Both the position numbers and the translations under genes were made by a program. From contig CBDHFQ010000009.1 in NCBI GenBank assembly GCA_965262565.1, positions 1 through 58,634 on the forward strand: 58,634 nt of DNA. Reading direction: 5' to 3'. This DNA is from CBDHFQ01 sp965262565. GTDB lineage: Bacteria; Bacteroidota; Bacteroidia; J057. Positions 36,577 through 42,748 of the stretch are shown one piece after another. Each line of letters begins with the position of its first letter. The stretch's first letter is position 1. The notes below the pieces were generated by a model. The model saw nothing but the letters and a program-made list of their open reading frames with translations. It did no database searches and was not told the DNA's origin.

Positions 36577-36610
36577 GGTAGAAGTTCAAAAAGAACTTCG
36601 AACTTCTACC
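36577..36610 (-). terminator. Attenuator-like hairpin with alternative pairings behind the peptide precursor
   Basis: GGTAGAAGTTC (36577-36587) pairs perfectly with GAACTTCTACC (36600-36610). Its inner GAAGTTC can instead pair with a second GAACTTC at 36593-36599. On the minus strand the stem is followed by TCTTTTCC. It may let the short precursor mRNA be made in excess over the downstream oxidoreductase and transporter genes. Confidence 0.65.
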
Positions 36611-36624
36611 AGTTAATACTAGAA

Positions 36625-36849
36625 TTAGTAATAGGAGGCACTTCCACCATTTCCCCCACAGCTATCACAACACCAATTGGTTCCGAAATATCCGGCCCAG
36701 GCCTGGGCGTCTTCTTTTGAGATACCATAAACTTCATATCCACTAGCATCGCTTTTAATGCCACAAGTTCCTCCTCCATATCCTCCCATAATTCTTTTCA
36801 TCTCATCCGTCGAAAGAACATTTTTAAACATTTTGAAATCCTTTTTCAT
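36625..36849 (-). CDS. Double-glycine leader RiPP/bacteriocin precursor peptide
   Basis: A 74-aa precursor. The leader MKKDFKMFKNVLSTDEMKRI followed by MGG (Gly22-Gly23) matches the Bacteroidota GG-leader natural product precursors (LS-x-x-E-M/L-K-x-I-x-GG), cleaved by C39 peptidases. The core is ~51 aa, Gly/Ser/Tyr-rich and contains Cys29, Cys60, Cys61 and Cys64 (NWCCDSCGG), enough for two disulfides or other crosslinks. No lanthipeptide or radical SAM modifying enzyme is nearby, but two thioredoxin-fold genes flank it, so disulfide formation is the likeliest maturation. Its function (bacteriocin or signal) is unknown. The exporter that would process it is broken here. Confidence 0.8.
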   Translation of the reverse strand: MKKDFKMFKNVLSTDEMKRIMGGYGGGTCGIKSDASGYEVYGISKEDAQAWAGYFGTNWCCDSCGGNGGSASYY

Positions 36850-36929
36850 AAATCTTTTTTTACAAGTTTATTCCTACTCTATTTAAGGCTTTTCGGATTA
36901 CGCCTAGACAAGTGCACTACGTCATTTTT

Positions 36930-37679
36930 TCAATCAATTATTAGAGCTAAGTCTGCTAGCTTATAATTACCAGGAAGAGGTTTGTAATTATAAAAAATGG
37001 ATGGAGTACTTCTAATTCCTTGGTTTCTACCCCATTCATTACAAGAATCTAAAATTTTGATATCTTGAACAGCAGCTGTGAATGGGACTCCATATTTAAT
37101 TTTCCACCCTATTAAATCATAAGTATATTTCTCGAAATAAAATTGAATTGCTTTTTCAAAATCTTTAGGTTCTGTTGTTCTATATAATGAAATAATAGCC
37201 AAGGCAATTTGATAGGAAATATCTGTTGAATTAGTCTCAGTAATGAATATTTCTTCTACCCTAGTATTACGTTTATTCTGAAGTAAACTGAATAATTCCT
37301 TATGCAATTCAATGCAAGGATTACAAGATGGATTTGTCACAATTGTCAAGACATGACTACCATTGGGATTTACATATATTATGGGCTCCTTTGGATGTTC
37401 ATTTATTACTTCACCGACCTCATAAAAAGTATTAAACACTTCTTTTTTTCGTTTTATTTTTAAAAGCGTAGGAAGCTCTTTCTTTACCTTCAACCAACCC
37501 CTAATAACCGGCTTGAGTAGTCCGTATAAACTGATTATTCCGCCAAAACAAAAAATATAAATGAAGAGATTCTGATAAGTGGGAAAACTTATATCTTTAT
37601 AAACCAAATAAATCCAGGCTAAAATAGACCCAAAGATAAGGTTAATCTGTACCCAGATACATCTTACCATAGTCAGCAC
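36930..37679 (-). CDS. Thioredoxin-domain C-terminal half of a VKOR-type protein, N-terminally truncated
   Basis: A 249-aa ORF: two hydrophobic helices (NLIFGSILAWIYLVY; LFIYIFCFGGIISLYGLLKP), a basic linker, then a DsbA/thioredoxin-like domain with active site VTNPSCNPCIELHKELF and a cis-Pro segment GIRSTPSIFYNYKPLPGNY. This is the tail of the VKOR-thioredoxin fusions found in Bacteroidota RiPP export clusters; the first part, with the VKOR helices and its CXXC, is absent. The nominal start is a GTG at 37679, with an ATG at 37670, neither strong. The truncation point lies next to the NACHT pseudogene, suggesting a deletion fused the two. It would have oxidised cysteines of the peptide at 36625. 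Confidence 0.7.
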   Translation of the reverse strand: MLTMVRCIWVQINLIFGSILAWIYLVYKDISFPTYQNLFIYIFCFGGIISLYGLLKPVIRGWLKVKKELPTLLKIKRKKEVFNTFYEVGEVINEHPKEPIIYVNPNGSHVLTIVTNPSCNPCIELHKELFSLLQNKRNTRVEEIFITETNSTDISYQIALAIISLYRTTEPKDFEKAIQFYFEKYTYDLIGWKIKYGVPFTAAVQDIKILDSCNEWGRNQGIRSTPSIFYNYKPLPGNYKLADLALIID

Positions 37680-37734
37680 CTATTAAGCTAAATGTGATAA
37701 TATAATTTATGACAAACGCCGCCATTTGATTTGA

Positions 37735-39690
37735 TCATACTTCCTTTAAAGAGGATTTAGTACTTTGTGTGGCATATTTCGCTTTCCATTGCTCAGCAAA
37801 GTAATCTTGCAAAATCTTATGGCGAAATCGCCACGATCCCCCATCAGATTCCAATAAATTGTTTTGGGTAGCTTCATTTAAAAACTTCACTAGTTGAAAC
37901 GGCAATACCCCTCTTCGATAGAGCAAATAGCGTAAATGAACATGTTGGAGAATAGAAAAATAAAATTGCATCATAGAATAGTAAAATCGTTGATAAGGTC
38001 GATCAATTCTTAAATAAGATTGACTATTTTCTAATTGATCTATCAGACCCAAGACCAGAATTGAGATCGAACCTCCGACCAGACCTCCGACCAGATCTAC
38101 AAACTCCCCTAGGACCAGAACGTAGACTATAAGTCCGACCATAATAACTATGCCTATGAATGTTGTATTAAATATATAATCTATTGAAAATTTAATTCTC
38201 TCACGCGTTTCTATTTCTATATCTTCCAGACTTTCGCGCAGGTCTCCGACTAGGTCTCCGACCAGACCTACGTTCAGACCTACGTTCAGACCATAGACCA
38301 GACTATAGACCAGATTTAGGATCAGACTTAGGATCAGACCAAAGACCCAACCTACGACCAGACCTAGAACCAGACCAAAGACCAGATCATAGACCAGACC
38401 TAGAACCAGACCAAAGACCAAACCTCCTACCAGACCATAGGCCAGACCATAGGCCAGACCTAGAACCAGACCCGGACCAAAGACCAAGCCTGAGTTCACA
38501 CCTCCGACCAGACCTCCGGCCAGACCTAGAACCAGATCTACCATCATACCTATGACCAGACCGTTGACCAGATCGGATATTACAATGGAAATAATAAGTG
38601 CTGTTCTTCGCCAATGCTCCCAATGATATTGTAGATCTATCAGTTCAAACCTGATAAACTGATCTTCAGTCATATTGTAAGCTAGATAGCTAAGCCATTT
38701 CTCAGCCTGATGAGAAAATGATGGTGAGAGATTCTTAATGCCGTACTGAATAGATTTTTCGATGATTTCTTGTTTTCTCCCTTCTACAGTATTTTGTAAA
38801 AATTCGAGTTCTTTCCAGGATTTCATCGAAGCAAACAATAACTGAGCTGTATTGAGATAAATGGGGGTCTTAATTGCTTCTGCTAAGAATTGATCCTTTT
38901 TCAGGGCATCAAGGATTCCATTTGCTTCAGGGGAACTTGTATCTGTGAGCCCCTCTTTAATTTGTTTTAATGTTAAGGGTTTGACCATAACCTGGCAATA
39001 CACAGGAGCATCTGCTGTCTGCGTATATTCCTCAATGCGAGAGCATATGACATATCTGTTACTCTGTTCCTTCACATATTCTTCCATAGCTTCCAAATAT
39101 GCTTGCACGCTTTTCTTCTTGTTAATTCATCCAGTCCGTCAAAAAGGGGTAACAGACGATCTTCTGTTAACAGTTGTTTGGTTAAGGCCTTGGAAAATCC
39201 CATTTGCGGCAGGAGTTCTGTCAACCAGTCATTAACCGAAGAAAATCGAGGCCGCCAAGTGGCGATATCTATGATGATAGGGATCTGAAATTTCTCCCTT
39301 TCCAAGAGTTTGAGCGCAAGTTGAAGGAGTAAGGTTGTTTTCCCTGATCCAGGCTTGCCAACGATTAATATTCTGCCTTTATGCTGATCGAAAATAGAAA
39401 TCAGTTCTTCCTGGATATGTTTACGCCTGATCGTTTTCCCATCTTCTGTTTTATTAAGTAAATCTGCTCTGATATTTATTCCCTTCTGTCGAGTATTTAA
39501 TCTGTAAATTAATCGGAAATCGTTCAACAAGTTTATTCTTTATCCGCTGTTCATAGCTTTCTTTTAAGTTCATTTCCCTGACGTCATCGATTAGTTTTTG
39601 TGAAACTGTTATCCTGGAGCTTGTAATCTTCCAGTAATCACATAGTGACCGCATTTGTAATTTTATTTCGTTCTCGCTGATAGTTGTCAT
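37735..39690 (-). pseudogene. NACHT-domain STAND NTPase with Gly-Leu-Val membrane repeat, two frameshifts
   Basis: Three consecutive minus-strand frames make one protein. (1) From the ATG at 39690, 78 aa (SLCDYWKITSSRITVSQKLI; ERFPINLQIKYSTEGNKYQ). (2) After a shift near 39465, IRADLLNKTEDG, then Walker A GKPGSGKTTLLLQLAL and Walker B LLPLFDGLDEL. (3) After a missing base near 39115, SVQAYLEAMEEYVKEQSNRY then VICSR (sensor Arg) and the NACHT-associated helices. In piece 3 a ~125-residue stretch of G-L-V/Y units (GLVGGLVFGLVLGLVYDLVF) probably forms several membrane helices, followed by a C-terminal W-R-F-R-H-K-I-L-Q-D-Y-F winged-helix-like end. NACHT NTPases of this type act in phage defence and signalling. 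Homopolymer sequencing error is an alternative for the shifts. Confidence 0.8.
38050..38545 (-). repeat. Degenerate GACCAGACCTA-type minisatellite inside the NACHT gene
   Basis: Plus-strand units of the form ACCAGACC(T/A)(A/C)(G/C)(A/G/C) recur dozens of times, in steps of 6 and 12 bp, and encode the G-L-V-x-G/D-L repeats. Expansion and contraction in multiples of three would keep the frame. Interrupted around 38130-38225, where a normal hydrophobic segment and a charged loop (ESLEDIEIETRERIKF) are encoded. Confidence 0.8.
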
Positions 39691-39761
39691 GACTTATTAC
39701 GCCATTATTATTCTTGTTTTCTAACTCCGATAGCCTCCCCTGAAGCTTAAGCGCTTCTTGA

Positions 39762-40103
39762 TCATCCTTCAAATTCCTCTAAAGCCTCTTTCAATAAGCC
39801 TTTAGATATTTTTCCTTGAATATTTTTTATTTGCTCAAGGCTAAGCTTTTGCCTACGCCTATTTTTATTTAGAAAAGAGCGCCTATTGGCAGATGAGCTT
39901 ATTGTAGTCAACTTATCCCGCTCACTCCAAAAAGTATGAATAATGAGTGCTACCAAGAAGACCCCACCTATTGGATAGTAATATTGTTCACCTAGTTTAT
40001 TTTCTAAAAATTCCTGTAAAGGGCCACCAATCAGTTCAGGGGCAAGGCTAATAAAGAGGATAAGTGTGAGTAAACCGATGAATTTTAAGAGGACATTTAA
40101 CAC
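39762..40103 (-). CDS. Small two-helix membrane protein with EAD-like tail
   Basis: A 113-aa protein: helix 1 LKFIGLLTLILFISLAPELI, a loop (GGPLQEFLENKLGEQYYYPI), helix 2 GGVFLVALIIHTFW, a basic segment NRRSFLNKNRRRQKL, and the end EQIKNIQGKISKGLLKEALE. This tail resembles the start of an effector-associated domain (short helical I-x-x-G-x-L-x-E-A-L-E-x-L repeats), which in Bacteroidota and Cyanobacteria links membrane or enzymatic effectors to NACHT/STAND regulators. It lies 71 nt upstream of the NACHT pseudogene in the same direction. The EAD idea is weak because only ~22 residues are present. It could equally be a truncated unknown protein. Confidence 0.5.
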   Translation of the reverse strand: MLNVLLKFIGLLTLILFISLAPELIGGPLQEFLENKLGEQYYYPIGGVFLVALIIHTFWSERDKLTTISSSANRRSFLNKNRRRQKLSLEQIKNIQGKISKGLLKEALEEFEG

Positions 40104-40549
40104 TTTTTCAATTGTTAAAACAATGTATGATCAATAATGATAATTCATATGCGAAAGCAAATATTTAATGTTGTCAATATTAACAAAATAGGAGCAGAAT
40201 GTATTATTATTGAAATAAAAATAAGTCCAATCCAGAATAGTTAAAAGGTGTCAAACTATTTTCATTTTCCGTAATCACCCTTATCACTCTGAAGTTAACA
40301 TAAAAATGGTTTGTGGCCGTCTATCAAAGAAGTATACCTTCCCTACCCTGCTTCATTTTTCTTTTCATTCGCAAAAATTTTTCTCGCAGTCCGAGGTTCC
40401 AATTGTGTAGTCAACCTATCCAAGTGCATGTAACCCCCTACTCTACTTTTTCAAATATTCAAATGCCGTCTTGCCTGCCTTTTGGTAATTTTATTCTAAC
40501 GACTTCCCTACTCTACTCTTAATATGATTAAGCGTATTACGCTTATTGA
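40104..40549. other. AT-rich gap with short direct repeats and a palindrome
   Basis: 446 nt without a convincing gene. CCCTACTCTACT occurs exactly at 40436-40447 and 40506-40517, with a weaker CCCTACCCTGCTT at 40341. TAAGCGTATTACGCTTA (around 40529) is a 7+7 bp palindrome. Together with the repeats inside the next gene this could be a former plasmid-type origin, but no rep gene is present. Confidence 0.4.
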
Positions 40550-41431
40550 TTAATGACTACGGGCATTCCGAGCCTTGATTATATCTACACTATACCCCTT
40601 TTTAGATTCATTGCTCTTATAACGGCAAGCAGGTCCACAATACTTCGCATCTATACGCATCCCTTCCAATGATTTTGGCCCCCCATTTACGCCTTTATCA
40701 CAGAACGGATTTTGGCAATACTCATACGCTCTTTTTTTTTTCGTTTTACGGTTATTATCCGTAGTACGCTTATCCGTATTACGGCTATTCGTAGGTTGAA
40801 TATCCGTTTGACGGTTAGAATATATCACACGGATATTCGTATCACCTTGGACCAATCCGTGCTCATCCGTAGTAATTTTCGGACGACTCAATGTTTTCGT
40901 TTCATAGAGATATTCCATTGCCATAAACGTAAGTGAGGCGAGTAGAAACTCAATAACAAATGAAAACGGATAGGCGATCAGTACATATCCTTTAAGTGTA
41001 AAACTCCTTTCCTGTATTTCAGTTGTATATCGTTGTAAGTCTTCTTGGTAGGCGTTCAAAGAAGATGAAATAACCGCTGCTTTATCTTCATCCATAGATG
41101 CTATTTCGTCTTTCTCAAGACGATCCAGCTCCATAATTTGCTTCTTCAGCTCTGCTAATCTGGCTGAGCCGATAGGTGTAATTTTTCCGCGCCAGTGGGA
41201 GCCATAGGTTGTATTTCCTTTTACTGTAGTGTAACAGCCAGTATTCAAACAGCTATGCTGTTTTCCCGTATTCTGATTGATCAAATCAATCTCTTTTTGA
41301 TATTCTACCCTTCTCTTTTCATATCGAGCAGAAATTTTATCTTTTTTTGCTTGATAAGATGCTACCAACCCGCTTGTAGGATCATCCATATGGAGGTGCG
41401 GCAACCATACATGAGAAATCCGCAACTTCAA
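40550..41431 (-). CDS. Zinc-finger-tailed membrane protein of unknown function, N-terminus probably replaced
   Basis: A 293-aa ORF. Residues 20-160 are charged and coiled-coil-like (KKDKISARYEKRRVEYQKEI; LAELKKQIMELDRLEKDEIA) with an insert holding two Cys (CLNTGCYTT). A hydrophobic segment follows (YVLIAYPFSFVIEFLLASLT), then a Thr/Asn/Arg repeat region (DIQPTNSRNTDKRTTDNNRK) and a C-terminal zinc finger: C-x4-C (YCQNPFCDKG), then C-x3-C (KYCGPACRYK). Similar finger tails occur in proteins of Bacteroidota plasmids and mobile elements; I do not know their function. The first ~12 residues (MKLRISHVWLPHL) are encoded by an inverted repeat (41400-41428), so the native N-terminus was probably lost and Met15 may be an internal position. 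Confidence 0.55.
   Translation of the reverse strand: MKLRISHVWLPHLHMDDPTSGLVASYQAKKDKISARYEKRRVEYQKEIDLINQNTGKQHSCLNTGCYTTVKGNTTYGSHWRGKITPIGSARLAELKKQIMELDRLEKDEIASMDEDKAAVISSSLNAYQEDLQRYTTEIQERSFTLKGYVLIAYPFSFVIEFLLASLTFMAMEYLYETKTLSRPKITTDEHGLVQGDTNIRVIYSNRQTDIQPTNSRNTDKRTTDNNRKTKKKRAYEYCQNPFCDKGVNGGPKSLEGMRIDAKYCGPACRYKSNESKKGYSVDIIKARNARSH
40745..40880. repeat. Iteron-like cluster of CCGTA/TACGG motifs
   Basis: About eleven occurrences of (A/T)TCCGTA, TTCGTA or their complements within ~135 bp, spaced roughly 10-12 bp. They lie inside the gene at 40550 and encode its Thr/Asn/Arg linker. The regular spacing on both strands is more than coding demands. Confidence 0.55.
41400..41428 (-). 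repeat. 29-bp inverted repeat, left copy
   Basis: Minus strand: AAGTTGCGGAT, 8-nt spacer, TATGGTTGCC. The partner is at 41836-41864 on the plus strand (11/11 and 10/10 identical in the arms; spacer diverged). In both copies the frame reads K-L-R-x4-W-L-P-x-L, so it may be shared coding ancestry. Confidence 0.7.
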
Positions 41432-41981
41432 TATTCAAGTCAAAATTTTTTTGAGCAGCACTGGTAATTATTTCTAAAAAATATCTTAAACGAAAGGTCC
41501 TCCTGGAAAAATGGAGCTTTGAGAATGATAGATTAAAGGTTCTTTTTAGCTTAAAGAAAATTGAGTATACGTAGCTCCCTTTAATTTCTACAATATCTGT
41601 CCAAAAAAATACCAGATTAGGGTTTTCTCTCACAAGTTGGGCATTTTAGCCCGTGCCTACCAAAAGGTAAAATAAGAAAATTAGAAATTGATAATCAATT
41701 AGTTGCAAAATATTATTTTCTAGTACTTTCTCGCATTTAAACTAACTGTAATTTTCATAAAAAATTCAATATCAGTCGTTTAATTTTATTGGAATTCCTT
41801 ATCGGTCTTTTTAGTAGCTAGGGGCAAAAATGCCCAAGTTGCGGATGTTACTTCTATGGTTGCCATATCTCGAAGTTGGCGAAATTGTTTTTCCATTTCC
41901 TTATAGGCCCAAAGGTAGCGAAGCTGCCACAGGGGCCACAGCATTTTCAAATATACTGTTAGCCAATCCTGAGAAAATGGC
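41432..41981. other. Gap between zinc-finger gene and integrase relic
   Basis: 550 nt with no supported gene. An 83-codon minus-strand ORF (41382-41633) and a 64-codon plus-strand ORF (from 41830) lack any recognisable feature and are probably chance. The region holds the two GGGC hairpins and the right copy of the 29-bp inverted repeat. Confidence 0.5.
41836..41864 (+). repeat. 29-bp inverted repeat, right copy
   Basis: Plus-strand partner of 41400-41428; the pair brackets ~410 bp of AT-rich DNA. A GGGCA-aaaa-TGCCC hairpin lies just before it (41821-41835), and a related GGGC-atttta-GCCC hairpin occurs near 41640. Confidence 0.65.
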
Positions 41982-42332
41982 TCAAATGGGAAATTGGTCT
42001 ATCACTTCTTCATATTTTCCCTGAGTACCTTTAATACTTAATTGAGAATATACCTCAAGGGATTTACGAGACACATGCCCTGAATAGGGCTGAATCATGG
42101 CATCGTCAATTCCTTGCTTCTTCAGCCAAGTGAGTAGAAAATGCCGGAATTGGTGAGGTGAGAGTGAGTTTTCTCATCCAGCCTTTTCAGCATATCTTTT
42201 GATCATCTTTCTGATTCCCTGATCTGTGTAGGATTTTCGGCGTTTGGATTCAAATAAATAAGAAGCTCCTTTCTGCTCCATTTTAGTCATATGCAGAGCC
42301 AGCACCTCCCGAAAAGCCCGAGGAAATGTAAA
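41982..42332 (-). pseudogene. Tyrosine recombinase (integrase) C-terminal relic with in-frame TGA
   Basis: The minus strand reads in one frame TFPRAFREVLALHMTKMEQK, GASYLFESKRRKSYTDQGIR, KMIKRYAEKAG, TGA (42174-42176), then ENSLSPHQFRHFLLTWLKKQ, GIDDAMIQPYSGHVSRKSLE and VYSQLSIKGTQGKYEEVIDQ, ending at the TGA at 41982. The catalytic H-x-x-R (HQFR), second His (SGH) and nucleophile Tyr (EVYSQL) are all kept. The N-terminal half, with the first catalytic Arg, is missing: the frame enters straight from repeat copy C (42331-42364). So it was cut at the repeat and then gained a stop, or the TGA is a sequencing error. It is the only recombinase trace in the island. Confidence 0.85.
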
Positions 42333-42364
42333 ACCGCCCGTTTTCGTGCGAATGCTCCCGCTAC
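42331..42364 (-). repeat. 33-34 bp inverted repeat, copy C
   Basis: On the minus strand GTAGCGGGAGCAT ... ACGAAAACGGGCGGTTT, matching copy A with three mismatches. It abuts the truncated integrase relic. Confidence 0.8.
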
Positions 42365-42447
42365 ACCTGGATGGAAGTCCCCTTACTGTTCCCCATCGAC
42401 AACTCCAGGTATACTAGTGCTGAAAGAGTGATAAAGGCTTGCATAGG

Positions 42448-42682
42448 GTGTGCACGAAGAGATTACTCCTATGAACAAAGGCGAAGATGCCTGAAGGATT
42501 TAGTCTGGATTTGCGGGAGGGTAGGAGCTAAGACCGAACCGATAGGTGAGTCCGAAAGGGATCGGTCAGCGTTCTGCTGACGCCCCTGACAGATAAGCCC
42601 AACAAAATAGCGCATATATGATAGGGGTAAGTTCTGGAAAGGTACCCGATGATTTTCTCCATCATGTAATGCGAAAGAAATC
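42448..42682 (+). ncRNA. Highly structured stretch, possible 5' fragment of a group II intron
   Basis: It starts GTGTGCACGAAGAG, fitting the GUGYG 5' end of group II introns. Dense local stems follow: CTCCTA with TAGGAG, AGGC with GCCT, GACCG/CCGAT with ATCGG/CGGTC around AGGTGAGTCCGAAAGG, and TCAGC with GCTGA. No reverse transcriptase or domain V (GAGC ... GTTC) is seen, so if it is an intron only domain I remains. It lies between the integrase relic and the glycoside hydrolase, with no protein-coding signal. It could be another structured RNA; tmRNA, RNase P and SRP hallmarks were not found. Confidence 0.3.
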
Positions 42683-42748
42683 ATGAGTGTATACTTGTGG
42701 CGGGGTTTCTATAAGTTTGAGGGTAAGAATGATGCTACCCAACTTATG

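Larger units (their letters stand above)
33136..42364. mobile_element. Decayed accessory island bracketed by inverted 33-34 bp repeats
   Basis: The segment between inverted repeat copies at 33136-33169 and 42331-42364 differs from its flanks. It is AT-rich, nearly all its genes are on the minus strand, and most are broken: a transporter without its ATPase, a NACHT gene with two frameshifts, a VKOR/thioredoxin protein without its N-terminus and an integrase relic. The content (bacteriocin export, NACHT NTPase, recombinase) is typical of mobile accessory DNA. No target duplication is certain, though GGATGG occurs next to both outer ends. Whether the repeats are true element ends or recombination sites is inference. 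Confidence 0.45.

Noticed and set aside
38050..38545. Possible CRISPR array because of regular short repeats
   Set aside because: The units are 6-12 bp, degenerate and in frame with a coding Gly-Leu-Val repeat; there are no ~30-bp repeats with unique spacers and no cas genes.
40313..40522. 69-codon plus-strand ORF
   Set aside because: Low-complexity Ser/Phe/Pro translation across direct repeats, without any family resemblance.
41830..42024. 64-codon plus-strand ORF starting MPKLRMLLLWLPYLEVGE
   Set aside because: It is antisense to the 3' end of the integrase relic over its last part; only the repeat-derived N-terminus resembles anything.
42371..42580. 69-codon plus-strand ORF MEVPLLFPIDNSRY
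   Set aside because: It runs through the structured stretch, has no recognisable domain and no promoter or start signal.
42448..42682. tmRNA, RNase P RNA or SRP RNA
   Set aside because: The conserved ends and core motifs of these RNAs (tRNA-like 3' end with tag frame; GAGGAAAGTCC; GGAAG-type SRP loop) are not visible.
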